A DNA stretch of 64,000 bases from Pseudomonas sp. FP453 (GTDB lineage: Bacteria > Pseudomonadota > Gammaproteobacteria > Pseudomonadales > Pseudomonadaceae), in NCBI RefSeq assembly GCF_030687495.1, contig NZ_CP117435.1, forward strand, positions 1,240,001-1,304,000. The letters run 5' to 3'. The position numbers and the translations under genes are program-made. Each line of letters begins with the position of its first letter. The first letter of the stretch is position 1. This document shows positions 43,716-52,269 of the stretch, piece after piece. The notes below the pieces were generated by a model, which saw only the letters and a program-made list of their open reading frames with translations, did no database searches and was not told the origin of the DNA.

Positions 43716-44021
43716 ATGTTTAAAAATGGCATGCGACCCGTACACCCCGGAGAGATTCTCAAGGAGGAGTACCTGGAGCCGTTGGGCCTTACCGCTGCCG
43801 CCCTTGCACGGGCACTGCACGTATCCGCGCCCACGGTGAATGACATCGTATTGATGCGTCGCAGCATCAGCGCAGATGTTGCACTTCGCTTGGCCGCTGC
43901 GTTGGAAACCACCGCGCAGTTTTGGCTTAACCTGCAGACTGCCTATGATCTGCGCACTGCGGAAATCGCCAAGGGTGCTCAAATCTCCAAGGAAGTTGAG
44001 AAAGTGGCGCATTGCGCATGA
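43716..44021 (+). CDS. higA: HigA-family antitoxin
   Basis: A 101-residue Xre-type helix-turn-helix antitoxin (RPVHPGEILKEEYLEPLGLT, ALARALHVSAPTVNDIVL, SADVALRLAAALETTAQFWLNLQ). It starts 8 bases after the toxin stop. It should bind HigB and repress the operon through the dyad at 43402-43418. Confidence 0.93.
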   Translation: MFKNGMRPVHPGEILKEEYLEPLGLTAAALARALHVSAPTVNDIVLMRRSISADVALRLAAALETTAQFWLNLQTAYDLRTAEIAKGAQISKEVEKVAHCA

Positions 44022-44040
44022 TATTGGGCCAGCCCCATGC

Positions 44041-44066
44041 AAACCCGGCCAGAGAGTCGGGTTTTT
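44041..44066 (+). terminator. Terminator of higBA
   Basis: AAACCCG pairs with CGGGTTT across a ten-base loop and runs into five T. Confidence 0.75.
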
Positions 44067-44193
44067 AATGCCTGTTTTTAGCGAGTGATACTGAAAAGCC
44101 ATCACCTGCCAAAAACCTACTAAACTACTCAGTAAACGCCAGGAAGGCAGGCCCATACCCTAAGGAACGCACACCGACGATCCGAGGTGTCCC

Positions 44194-45534
44194 ATGGGAG
44201 AGTCCGTTACCTTTACCGATGCCGACCGTGCCGGGGTGCTGTTGATCGATGCCCACCCGGACGTCCTCCACAGCCTCACCCAACTGCTGCGGCTGGAGCC
44301 CTTCGACCTGCACAGCGCCACCTGCGCCGCTGACGCCCTGGCGATTCTCGCCAGCCAACCGATCGACCTGGTGATGAGCGCTGCGCGCCTGCCGGACATG
44401 GACGGTGCGTCGTTGCTGGCGCATATCCACCAGTATTACCCGCACACCGTGCGCATCCTGCTCACGGGCGAAACCGACCTGACCCTGATCGTCAAAGCCA
44501 TCAACGAAGGCGAGATCTACCGCTACCTCAGCAAACCCTGGAACGACGAGGAGTTGCTGCTGGCCCTGCGCCAATCCCTGGCCCACCAGCATTCCGAGCG
44601 TGAACGCCTGCGCCTGGAGCAGTTGACCCGGCAACAGAACGACGAGCTCAAGCGGCTCAACGCGTCCCTGGAAAAACACGTGGCCGCGCGCACCAGCGAG
44701 CTGCAACAAACCGCCGACATGCTCGACCTGGCCTACGAAGAACTCAAACACAGCTACGCCACCGGCACCGAAGTGTTCTCGCTGCTGGCCAACCTGCGCC
44801 TGCCGCGCGCCAAGCAGACCAACCGGCAGATCATCGAACTGGTGCGCACCTGGTGCGTGGCCCACGGCGTGGATGACGCCAGCAACCGCGACCTGACCAT
44901 GGCCGCCGCGCTCTACAACATCGGCAAGTTGAGCTGGAGCGACAGCATGATGGCCTCGCCCTCGGACCTGCTGCACAGCAGTGACCGCGAGCGTTATCGC
45001 GCCTACGCCACCCAGAGCGAGTCACTGCTGATGACCCTGGACCCGATGAAAGATGCTGCGCGGCTGATCCGCCATCACCAGGAGCGCTGGGACGGCAGTG
45101 GTTTCCCGGATCACCTCAAGGGCGAGGCGATTCCCGCCGGTTCGCGCCTGTTGAAACTGGCGGTGGATTTTATCGAGCTGCAAAAGGGCCTGATCCTGGA
45201 GCGGCAGATGAACAGCGACGAGGCCTTGCTGTACATCCGCAAATACGCCGGGCGCCTGTATGACCCGGTGATGGTCGAGGATTTTGTGAAGGTGTGTGCC
45301 ACTTACCTCAATGACGTGACCCTGGGGGATCCCAACGTCAAGGTGCTCGGCACCCGGGAGCTTGCGGAGGGCATGGTGCTGGCGCGCAGTTTGAATGCGG
45401 ATAACGGCATGTTGCTGCTCAACGCGGGCAAGGTATTGAACTTGCCGTTGGTGGATAAGTTGATTGCGTTCGAGACCATGGAAGGCGCGCGGTACAGCGT
45501 GTTCATCAAAGACCAAACCGTGATTCCAAGTTGA
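44194..45534 (+). CDS. Receiver/HD-GYP-like two-domain protein with both active sites degenerate
   Basis: A 446-residue protein. Residues 1-125 form a CheY-like receiver in which the phospho-acceptor Asp is replaced by Ala63 (DLVMSAARLPDMDG); Asp19, Thr91 and Lys114 remain. Residues ~130-190 are coiled coil. Residues ~195-375 resemble an HD-GYP phosphodiesterase: the HHExxDGxGYP part is kept as HHQERWDGSGFP (294-305), but the defining HD pair is YN (LYNIGK, 241-242). It is therefore unlikely to be phosphorylated or to cleave cyclic-di-GMP in the normal way, and may act as a binding or scaffold protein. Confidence 0.82.
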   Translation: MGESVTFTDADRAGVLLIDAHPDVLHSLTQLLRLEPFDLHSATCAADALAILASQPIDLVMSAARLPDMDGASLLAHIHQYYPHTVRILLTGETDLTLIVKAINEGEIYRYLSKPWNDEELLLALRQSLAHQHSERERLRLEQLTRQQNDELKRLNASLEKHVAARTSELQQTADMLDLAYEELKHSYATGTEVFSLLANLRLPRAKQTNRQIIELVRTWCVAHGVDDASNRDLTMAAALYNIGKLSWSDSMMASPSDLLHSSDRERYRAYATQSESLLMTLDPMKDAARLIRHHQERWDGSGFPDHLKGEAIPAGSRLLKLAVDFIELQKGLILERQMNSDEALLYIRKYAGRLYDPVMVEDFVKVCATYLNDVTLGDPNVKVLGTRELAEGMVLARSLNADNGMLLLNAGKVLNLPLVDKLIAFETMEGARYSVFIKDQTVIPS

Positions 45535-45549
45535 AACGCAGTCAAAAAT

Positions 45550-45634
45550 GTGGGAGCTGGCTTGCCTGCGATGCAGGCAACTCGGTTGTTCAGGTAGACC
45601 GAGGTGATGCTATCGCAGGCAAGCCAGCTCCCAC
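45550..45634. repeat. REPIN between HD-GYP-like and Nudix genes
   Basis: GTGGGAGCTGGCTTGCCTGCGATGCAGGC and its inverted partner flank a loop with CTCGGT/ACCGAG. The loop type is the same as in the copy at 1390. Confidence 0.9.
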
Positions 45635-45720
45635 CCAAGCCCGGTTCCCACATTGGATTGCGGCGTTCCCGACGATCATGTGATCCTTGCAGCCTTTTTC
45701 GCAGCCAAGGAAGCCCTCCC

Positions 45721-46134
45721 ATGCCAACCACTATCCGCATCGCCGCCGCCCTCCTGATCGGCAGCGACGGCCAGACCCTGCTGGTGCGCAAGCGCGGCAC
45801 CCAGGCGTTCATGCAACCGGGCGGCAAGATCGACGCCGGCGAAAAACCGGCCGAGGCCCTGGCGCGCGAGCTGCACGAAGAACTCAACCTGCGTATCGAC
45901 CCGAGCGCCGCCGTCTACCTCGGTCACTTCTCGGCACCGGCAGCCAACGAGCCGGGTTTCACCGTGGAAGCGCAACTGTTCCAGGTGCATATCGACGTCC
46001 CGGTACACCCCGCTGCGGAGATCGAAGAGGTCCGCTGGATCGACCCGGCCGGCGATGGCGGCCTGGTGTTGGCGCCCTTGACACGCGACCTGATCCTGCC
46101 GTTTTATCGCGCATCGCTGACCACCACTGCCTGA
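45721..46134 (+). CDS. Nudix hydrolase
   Basis: A 137-residue protein starting at MPTTIRIAAALLIG. The Nudix box is complete at residues 35-57: Gly35, Glu41, Arg49, Glu50, Glu53 and Glu54 fit GX5EX7REUXEEXGU except that Leu/Asn stand near the end (EELNL). It should hydrolyse a nucleoside diphosphate linked to another group, substrate unknown. The next gene follows after 24 bases, so Nudix, LysE and GNAT genes may be cotranscribed. Confidence 0.9.
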   Translation: MPTTIRIAAALLIGSDGQTLLVRKRGTQAFMQPGGKIDAGEKPAEALARELHEELNLRIDPSAAVYLGHFSAPAANEPGFTVEAQLFQVHIDVPVHPAAEIEEVRWIDPAGDGGLVLAPLTRDLILPFYRASLTTTA

Positions 46135-46158
46135 CGTGCAGGCGCAAAGGACTGAACC

Positions 46159-46797
46159 GTGATCCCACTCAACGAGTTGCTGATTTTCGCCGCCGCGTGC
46201 CTGCTGATGGTGTTGACCCCCGGCCCGAACATGATCTACCTGATCTCCCGTTCGATCTGCCAGGGACGCAAGGCGGGTTTGGTCTCGTTGCTGGGCGTGG
46301 TCGCGGGGTTCTTTGTGCACCTGTTCGCCGCTGCGGCGGGTTTGACGGCGGTGTTTCTCGCGGTGCCGATGGCCTACGAAGTATTGAAGTGGGCCGGTGC
46401 GCTGTACCTGCTGTGGTTGGCCTGGCAAGCGGTAAAGCCCGGCGCGCGTTCGCCGTTCGAAGCCCAGCAACTGCCGCCCGATTCCGCGCGCAAGCTGGTC
46501 ACCATGGGCTTTCTCACCAGCGCACTGAACCCGAAGATCGCCGTGTTCTACCTCTCGGTGTTCCCGCAATTCATCACCCCGGAGCACGGCTCGGTGTTCA
46601 CCCAGAGCGTGATGCTGGGCTTCACCCAGATCAGCGTGAGCTTTATGGTCAACGCGCTGATCGCGATGTTTGCTGCGAGCATCGCCAGCTGGTTTATCAA
46701 CAACCCGACCTGGCTGGCGGTGCAGCGTTATTTCATGGGCTTTGTCCTGGCGGCGCTGGCGGTGCGGCTGATGCTTGAGCAGCGCCGCAACGCATGA
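46159..46797 (+). CDS. LysE/RhtB-family amino acid exporter
   Basis: A 212-residue membrane protein with about six helices and a GTG start. Family hallmarks are the N-terminal LLIFAAACLLMVLTPGPNMIY and SICQGRKAGLVSLLGVVAGFF, then WAGALYLLWLAWQA and FLTSALNPKIAVFYLSVFPQF. The family exports homoserine, threonine, lysine or related compounds; the substrate here cannot be told. Its stop overlaps the next ATG by four bases. Confidence 0.92.
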   Translation: MIPLNELLIFAAACLLMVLTPGPNMIYLISRSICQGRKAGLVSLLGVVAGFFVHLFAAAAGLTAVFLAVPMAYEVLKWAGALYLLWLAWQAVKPGARSPFEAQQLPPDSARKLVTMGFLTSALNPKIAVFYLSVFPQFITPEHGSVFTQSVMLGFTQISVSFMVNALIAMFAASIASWFINNPTWLAVQRYFMGFVLAALAVRLMLEQRRNA

Positions 46798-47300
46798 TCA
46801 TCCGCACGCTGGGGCCCCAGGATGCCGAGGCTTATCGGGCGTTGATGCTGGAGGCGTATGGCGTTTATCCCCAGGCGTTCACCTCCAGCGTGGCCGAGCG
46901 GGCAGCGATGCCCCTGAGCTGGTGGGAGAAGCGCCTGGACAGCCCGCTGGATTGCTTGCTCGGTGCTTTTGCCGGGGATGCACTGGTCGGTATCGTCGGC
47001 CTGGCGTTCGAGCCTCGGGAGAAGGCGCGGCACAAGGTGACGTTGTTTGGCATGTATGTGAATGCCCGCCATCAGCACCAGGGCGTGGGCCGTCAACTGG
47101 TCGAGGCGGCACTGGATGAAGCACGCAAACAGCCGCGCCTCAAGGTCATCCAACTGACGGTCACCGCCGGCAACGACGCCGCCTTTGCGCTGTACCAGCG
47201 TTGCGGTTTCATCCAATACGGCCTGGAACCGCTGGCGGTGCGGGTGGGCGTGGAGTACTTCGACAAAATCCACATGTGGCGCGAACTTTCGGGCCAGTGA
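46794..47300 (+). CDS. GNAT-family N-acetyltransferase
   Basis: A 168-residue acetyltransferase of single GNAT fold. The acetyl-CoA loop appears as MYVNARHQHQGVGRQLVEAAL, and the late strand as IQLTVTAGNDAAFALYQRCGF. It is translationally coupled to the LysE-type exporter, suggesting a shared small-molecule substrate (modification plus export), which is inference from the overlap. Confidence 0.9.
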   Translation: MIIRTLGPQDAEAYRALMLEAYGVYPQAFTSSVAERAAMPLSWWEKRLDSPLDCLLGAFAGDALVGIVGLAFEPREKARHKVTLFGMYVNARHQHQGVGRQLVEAALDEARKQPRLKVIQLTVTAGNDAAFALYQRCGFIQYGLEPLAVRVGVEYFDKIHMWRELSGQ

Positions 47301-47308
47301 TAACCCCT

Positions 47309-47395
47309 GTGGGAGCTGGCTTGCCTGCGATAGCGGTGTGTCAGCTTGCATATTTGCTACTGATGCACCGCTATCGCAGGCAAGCCAGCTCCCAC
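47309..47395. repeat. REPIN between GNAT gene and metR
   Basis: Inverted GTGGGAGCTGGCTTGCCTGC arms around GATAGCGGTG...CACCGCTATC. It lies between convergent genes. Confidence 0.9.
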
Positions 47396-47429
47396 AGTTA
47401 GATCACATTGTTTGTGGGCGCCGGTTCCT

Positions 47430-48347
47430 TCAGCGAACGGCGCTGACGCCATCCAATGTGGAAAACGACGTGTCCTTCGCGGTCAGCAAGAAATCGCGCA
47501 TATACGGTGCATCCAGCATGTCCGCACGAATCCCCGCATACAGCGTCGCAAATAAGCCTTTCTCACCCAAACGCTTGGCCTTCACATAGCCGCGCGAGCT
47601 GTATTCATGCAGCGCCCAATGGGGCATGCCGCACACGCCACGGCCGCTGGCCACCAGTTGCATCATCATCACCGTCAGTTCCGAGGTGCGTACCTGGGCC
47701 GGTTCGACGTCGGCGGGTTCGAGGAAGCGGGTGAAGATGTCCAGGCGGTCGCGTTCCACCGGGTAGGTGATCAGGGTTTCCGTCAGCAGGTCTTCCGGCA
47801 CGATGTAGGATTTGCCCGCGAGCGCATGCTGGTTGGCCACCGCGAGCATGGCTTCGTAGGTGAACAGCGGCACGTAGGTGATGCCCGGCAGCTCCAGCGG
47901 GTCGGAGGTCACCACCAGGTCGAGGTCGCCACGGGCCAGGGCCGGCAGCGGCGCGAAGGCAAACCCGGAGGCCAGGTCCAGCTCGACTTCCGGCCAGGCA
48001 TCGCGGAACTGGTCGATGGTCGGCATCAGCCACTGGAAGCAGCTGTGGCATTCGATGGCCATGTGCAGGCGCCCCGCAGTGCCGCCGGCCAGCCGCGCGA
48101 TATCGCGCTCGGCACCGCGCAGCAGCGGCAGGGCCGCATCGGCCAGTTGCAACAGGCGCAGGCCGGCGCTGGTGAAGCGCAGTGGCTTGGTCTTGCGCAC
48201 GAACAGCTGCATGCCCAGGCGTTCTTCCAGCTCCTTGAACTGGTGGGACAACGCCGATTGCGTCAGGTGCAGGCGCTCGGCGGCTTCCACCAGGCTGTCG
48301 GCTTCGCGCAGGGCGTGCAGGGTCTTAAGGTGACGGATCTCGAGCAC
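47430..48347 (-). CDS. metR: LysR-type regulator MetR
   Basis: A 305-residue methionine-biosynthesis regulator that responds to homocysteine. The GTG at 48347 is chosen because it gives the MetR start VLEIRHLKTLHALREADSL and has GGAGAG six bases before it. The DNA-binding helix-turn-helix is SLVEAAERLHLTQSALSHQFKELE, and the effector domain keeps MetR-specific phrases (AIECHSCFQWLMPTID, TSDPLELPGITYVPLF, LITYPVERDRLDIFTRFLEPA). The perfect box at 48474-48486 lies between it and the divergent hydrolase gene. Confidence 0.93.
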   Translation of the reverse strand: MLEIRHLKTLHALREADSLVEAAERLHLTQSALSHQFKELEERLGMQLFVRKTKPLRFTSAGLRLLQLADAALPLLRGAERDIARLAGGTAGRLHMAIECHSCFQWLMPTIDQFRDAWPEVELDLASGFAFAPLPALARGDLDLVVTSDPLELPGITYVPLFTYEAMLAVANQHALAGKSYIVPEDLLTETLITYPVERDRLDIFTRFLEPADVEPAQVRTSELTVMMMQLVASGRGVCGMPHWALHEYSSRGYVKAKRLGEKGLFATLYAGIRADMLDAPYMRDFLLTAKDTSFSTLDGVSAVR

Positions 48348-48473
48348 GGGCTCTCCATGAAGGCAATTTGTGATGAAGCGCAATCGCGTGAGTTTGTCTC
48401 ATGTTGCCGTTTGTGTCGACCATGACCGCTGGGCACTCTTCATTAAACTGTCATGGAAGTGTGGCAGCGCGCT

Positions 48474-48486
48474 TGAACAAACTTCA
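48474..48486. promoter_or_regulatory. MetR box
   Basis: TGAACAAACTTCA is an exact match to TGAA-N5-TTCA. It lies 127 bases upstream of metR and 43 bases upstream of the divergent hydrolase, a position that suits activation of the hydrolase gene and/or autoregulation. Confidence 0.7.
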
Positions 48487-48529
48487 TCAGACTCGCGCTC
48501 TACTGGGGTTCTGCGTTTCGGTGTTTTTC

Positions 48530-49549
48530 ATGCGCGTGTTGCTTTTACTGGCCGCTCTATTGTTCGGCCTGCCGTCTTTTGCGGCGTCTCGATGTGATGT
48601 CAATGTCCCGACCGAAACGGTCGACCTGGCTCAGGTGAGCATCGCCTACCAGAGCATCGGCCGTGCGTCCGATCCGGCGTTGCTGCTGGTGATGGGGCTG
48701 GGCGGGCAGTTGATCCACTGGCCGGATGAAGTGGTCGTGGCCCTGTGCCAACAGGGTTTTCGGGTGATCCGCTACGACAACCGTGACGTCGGCCTGTCCA
48801 CCTGGCGCCAGGCGCCGGCCAGCGCCAACCTGACCTTTGAAGTGCTGCGCTACAAGCTCGGCCTGCCGGTGTCGGCGCCCTACACGCTGACCGACATGGC
48901 CGACGACGCGCTGGGTTTGATGGATGCGTTGCAGGTCCGCCAATTCCACGTCCTGGGCGCAAGCATGGGTGGCATGATCGCCCAGCACCTGGCGGCCATG
49001 GCCCCGCAGCGCGTGGAAAGCCTGACGTTGATCATGACCAGCTCCGGCGCCGAAGGCCTGCCGGCGCCGAATGCGGCGCTGGTGCAACTGCTGTCACGGC
49101 GCAGCGCACCCAACCGCGAAGTGGCACTGGAGCAGCAGGCCGATCTGCTGGCGGCGCTGGGCAGTCCGAATGTGAAAGATGATCGCCAGGCCCTGCTGCA
49201 CCAGGCGGCGCTGTCCTACGACCGTGCGTTCAACCCGGACGGCGTCAAGCGCCAGATCATGGCGATCCTCGCCGAACCGAGCCGTGTGCCGTTGCTCAAC
49301 CAGCTGCGCGTGCCGACCCTGGTGGTGCACGGCACCGCCGATCCGCTGTTGCCGGTGATGCACGGCGTGCACCTGGCCGCGCATATCCAGGGCAGCGAAT
49401 TGAAGCTGATTCCCGGCATGGCCCACCGTTTCCAGGAAGCGTTCAAGGCGCCGCTGCTGACGGCGGTGCTGCCATACCTGCAAGCCCATCGCGAAGATGC
49501 GGCGCACTGGGCGCGGATTGACCTGGGCGAGCCTTCGAAGGTGTTGTGA
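48530..49549 (+). CDS. Exported alpha/beta hydrolase
   Basis: A 339-residue hydrolase starting at [20 protein letters not shown], a clear signal peptide; the longer upstream frame has no such feature. The nucleophile elbow is GASMGGM with Ser145, the acid is in [10 protein letters not shown] and the catalytic His in GMAHRFQ. Overall it resembles AB-hydrolases of the haloperoxidase/esterase group, with [13 protein letters not shown] near the oxyanion region. The substrate is unknown. The divergent MetR box suggests a link to sulphur or methionine metabolism. Confidence 0.87.
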   Translation: MRVLLLLAALLFGLPSFAASRCDVNVPTETVDLAQVSIAYQSIGRASDPALLLVMGLGGQLIHWPDEVVVALCQQGFRVIRYDNRDVGLSTWRQAPASANLTFEVLRYKLGLPVSAPYTLTDMADDALGLMDALQVRQFHVLGASMGGMIAQHLAAMAPQRVESLTLIMTSSGAEGLPAPNAALVQLLSRRSAPNREVALEQQADLLAALGSPNVKDDRQALLHQAALSYDRAFNPDGVKRQIMAILAEPSRVPLLNQLRVPTLVVHGTADPLLPVMHGVHLAAHIQGSELKLIPGMAHRFQEAFKAPLLTAVLPYLQAHREDAAHWARIDLGEPSKVL

Positions 49550-49604
49550 CATTGGTGTATCGTGCAACCTTTGCGGCGCGTTTTTGCCTACGAGGTTGCT
49601 AGCC

Positions 49605-50258
49605 ATGAGTACTCCCCTGAAAATCGATTTCGTCAGCGATGTGTCCTGCCCCTGGTGCATCATCGGCCTGCGCGGCCTGACCGAAGCCCTCGACCAGCTG
49701 GGTGTCGAGGTGCAGGCCGAGATCCACTTCCAGCCGTTCGAACTGAACCCGAACATGCCCGCCGAAGGGCAGAACATCGTCGAGCACATCACTGAAAAAT
49801 ACGGTTCTACCGCCGAGCAATCCCAGGCCAACCGCGAGCGCATCCGCGACATGGGCGCCGCGCTGGGCTTTGCCTTCCGCACCGATGGCCAGAGCCGCAT
49901 CTACAACACCTTCGATGCTCACCGCCTGCTGCATTGGGCCGGGCTGGAAGGCTTGCAGTACAACCTCAAGGAAGCGCTGTTCAAGGCGTATTTCAGCGAC
50001 GGCCAAGACCCTTCCGACCACGCGACCCTGGCGATCATTGCCGAAAGCGTCGGGCTGGACTTGAAGCGCGCGGCTGAGATTCTGGCCAGCGATGAATACG
50101 CCGCCGAGGTACGTGAGCAAGAGGAATTGTGGGTGTCCCGTGGCGTGACGTCGGTGCCGACCATTGTGTTCAACGACCAGTACGCGGTGAGCGGCGGGCA
50201 GCCGGCTGAAGCGTTTGTGGGGGCGATTCGCCAGATCATCACCGACGCCCAAAACTAA
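49605..50258 (+). CDS. DsbA-family oxidoreductase (FrnE-like)
   Basis: A 217-residue cytoplasmic protein of the 2-hydroxychromene-2-carboxylate isomerase/DsbA fold. The ATG at 49605 gives [21 protein letters not shown] with a CPWC redox pair at 15-18. FrnE features follow: [35 protein letters not shown] and the cis-Pro loop [21 protein letters not shown]. It has no signal peptide, so it acts in the cytoplasm, probably in thiol or stress chemistry. Confidence 0.92.
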   Translation: MSTPLKIDFVSDVSCPWCIIGLRGLTEALDQLGVEVQAEIHFQPFELNPNMPAEGQNIVEHITEKYGSTAEQSQANRERIRDMGAALGFAFRTDGQSRIYNTFDAHRLLHWAGLEGLQYNLKEALFKAYFSDGQDPSDHATLAIIAESVGLDLKRAAEILASDEYAAEVREQEELWVSRGVTSVPTIVFNDQYAVSGGQPAEAFVGAIRQIITDAQN

Positions 50259-50278
50259 AGCCGAACACAGTTCAAAAT

Positions 50279-50365
50279 GTGGGAGCTGGCTTGCCTGCGA
50301 TAGCGGTGGGTCAGCCAGTTCAGCAATAACTGATAGACCGCTATCGCAGGCAAGCCAGCTCCCAC
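50279..50365. repeat. REPIN between frnE-like and arginase-like genes
   Basis: Inverted GTGGGAGCTGGCTTGCCTGCGATAGCGGT arms around a short loop containing GTTCAGCAATAAC. Confidence 0.9.
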
Positions 50366-50448
50366 ATGGGTTACTCATTGTCCTCAAGAGATCCGCTGGC
50401 CCGGCCCTTGCATTGACCCCCTGAAGCCATAAAGGGGGCACCTCTGCC

Positions 50449-51369
50449 TTGAATATTCTCGATCTCGACCACAGCCTCACCGGCCAGGCACCGATTGCCC
50501 GGCGCCTGGCCAGCGGTCAGGCCACACGCCTCGACCTGCTGGACCTGGGCCCGAAGCTGCGCCTGTGGTCCACCGAAAAAACCTGGAAGTCCTTCGCCGC
50601 GCGCCTGGCCACACGGCCTCGGCCGGTGGATGCACGGCCGGAAATCCTGTTTGTCGGCTCCGGCGATTATCACCACCTCACGCCGGCGTTTCTCGCCGAT
50701 CTCAAAGAACCCGTCAGCCTGATCCACTTCGACAACCACCCCGACTGGGTGCGCTTTGCGCCCAAGCGTCACTGCGGCTCGTGGGTCAACCGCGCGCTGA
50801 ACATGCCGGCGATCAAACGCATCGTCACCCTCGGCCCGTGCAGCGATGACCTGCACAACCCGCAACTGCGCGGCGGCAACCTGGGGGCGCTCAAGCGCGG
50901 GCATTTGCAGCTGTTTCCCTGGCAGCATCCGCCGTCGAAAGTCTGGGGCCGGGTCGGGGACGGCGCCGGTCACCAGCAGCAGGAAAATCACCTGCATTGG
51001 CGCAATCTGGCGGAGTTGGACTGGGGCGTGTTTCTCGAGCAGATGATCGCCAGCCTGCCCACCGACGCGATCTGGATCACCATCGACAAAGACGTGCTGG
51101 CCAGTGAAGACGCCGCCACCAACTGGGACCAGGGCGGAATGCGCCTGAGCCATCTGCTGCAAGCCCTGCGTGCATTGGCGGCAGGCAAGCGGATCATCGG
51201 TATCGATGTGTGCGGCGAGTTCGCCAAGCCAGCGTTCAGCAACGCCTTCAAGCGCTGGGAGGCCAAGTCCGACCAACCGCCCGCCGAGCGCTGGAGCCCC
51301 GAGGATTTGCAGCGCAATGCCGCGACCAATGAAGCCCTGATCGACCTGTTTGAGGAGCTGTTCCCGTGA
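50449..51369 (+). CDS. Arginase-superfamily (ureohydrolase-like) protein
   Basis: A 306-residue protein with a TTG start at 50449 behind AAAGGGGG. The two-metal site of arginases is present in altered wording: SGDYHH (Asp73/His75), HFDNHPDW (Asp95, His97, Asp99) and TIDKDVLASED (Asp213/Asp215). Members act on guanidino compounds or other C-N bonds through manganese. It differs from true arginase and agmatinase in every motif, so I do not assign a substrate. Its stop overlaps the start of a two-gene SMR-type transporter pair, making a three-gene operon. Confidence 0.82.
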   Translation: MNILDLDHSLTGQAPIARRLASGQATRLDLLDLGPKLRLWSTEKTWKSFAARLATRPRPVDARPEILFVGSGDYHHLTPAFLADLKEPVSLIHFDNHPDWVRFAPKRHCGSWVNRALNMPAIKRIVTLGPCSDDLHNPQLRGGNLGALKRGHLQLFPWQHPPSKVWGRVGDGAGHQQQENHLHWRNLAELDWGVFLEQMIASLPTDAIWITIDKDVLASEDAATNWDQGGMRLSHLLQALRALAAGKRIIGIDVCGEFAKPAFSNAFKRWEAKSDQPPAERWSPEDLQRNAATNEALIDLFEELFP

Positions 51370-51746
51370 CGTTGACCGTGGTGTTGCTGGTGGCGTTTTC
51401 CATCGTGCTCGATGTGATCGGCCAGTTGTGTTTCAAGCTCGGCCTCGACCGCTTGCCGGAGCTGGAAGGCGGCTTTCGCCTGAATGCGTTCTGGGGCCAG
51501 GTGTTCAATGCGCCGTTGTTGTGGGCGGGGATCGGGGCTTACGTCATCGAGTTTTTTGTCTGGCTGGAAGCCTTGTCCCGCGCGCCGTTGAGCCTGCTGT
51601 TTCCGGCCGCAGCCTTGGCCTATTGCGGGGTGGTGCTGGTGGGCAAAGTGGTGCTGGGCGAGACCGTCAGCCGCCGCCGTTGGGCGGGGACCTGGGTGAT
51701 TACCCTGGGCGTGATGTTGGTGGCGATTGCAGGAGGGCAGGCATGA
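51366..51746 (+). CDS. SMR/EamA-type small membrane transporter, subunit 1
   Basis: A 126-residue, four-helix protein (GTG start overlapping the arginase-like stop) of the small multidrug resistance/ArnE-like class. The second helix region shows the early VLDVIGQLCFKLGLDRLPELEGGF and the last two helices include LLFPAAALAYCGVVLVGK with WAGTWVITLGVMLV. It is overlapped by the next gene by four bases, so two unlike half-size subunits are probably made as a heterodimer. Confidence 0.78.
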   Translation: MTLTVVLLVAFSIVLDVIGQLCFKLGLDRLPELEGGFRLNAFWGQVFNAPLLWAGIGAYVIEFFVWLEALSRAPLSLLFPAAALAYCGVVLVGKVVLGETVSRRRWAGTWVITLGVMLVAIAGGQA

Positions 51747-52135
51747 ATACGCACGCGTGGTTGCATGGGCGCTTCGGCACTGTGGTGTTGTGGGCCTTGC
51801 TGATCTGTACCGAAAGTGCCGGGCAGTTGTTTACCAAAGTGGCCGGCGATCAATTGGGGCAGATGGATTTCAATTGGCAGTGGCTGGCCGCTGTGGCGCG
51901 CAACCCGGGGATTCTCGCGGCGATTGCTTGCTACATCGGCGCGTTTTTCGTGTGGATGTTGATCCTGCGGCGCAGCAGTCTGTCCCTGGCGTTTCCCCTG
52001 AGTTCGTTGGTGTTTGTGGTGGTATTGCTCGGTTCGTGGCTGGGGCTGGGGGAACATATCAGCGCGCTGCACTGGGTGGGGGTGGCGGTGATTATCGGCG
52101 GGATTGCGCTGCTGGCCGAAGGCGAAGAAAACTGA
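51743..52135 (+). CDS. SMR/EamA-type small membrane transporter, subunit 2
   Basis: A 130-residue four-helix partner of the preceding gene. The first helix carries a charged residue (LLICTESAGQLFTKVAG) like the glutamate of EmrE-type proteins, and the rest shows IGAFFVWMLILRRSSLSLAFPLSSLVFVVV and WVGVAVIIGGIALL. Paired SMR genes such as mdtIJ (spermidine export) or arnEF (lipid flipping) work as heterodimers. Coupling to an arginase-like enzyme suggests a guanidino or polyamine compound as cargo, which is only inference. Confidence 0.8.
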   Translation: MNTHAWLHGRFGTVVLWALLICTESAGQLFTKVAGDQLGQMDFNWQWLAAVARNPGILAAIACYIGAFFVWMLILRRSSLSLAFPLSSLVFVVVLLGSWLGLGEHISALHWVGVAVIIGGIALLAEGEEN

Positions 52136-52162
52136 AACCCCTGCCATGAAATACAGACCCCT

Positions 52163-52249
52163 GTGGGAGCTGGCTTGCCTGCGATAGCGGTCTATCAGTT
52201 ACTGCTGTACTGACTGATCCACCGCCATCGCAGGCAAGCCAGCTCCCAC
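52163..52249. repeat. REPIN between SMR pair and MipA-like gene
   Basis: Inverted GTGGGAGCTGGCTTGCCTGCGAT arms; the right arm has CGCCATCG where most copies have CGCTATCG. It lies between convergent genes. Confidence 0.9.
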
Positions 52250-52269
52250 ATTTTTTGCTCTGCGGTGAG

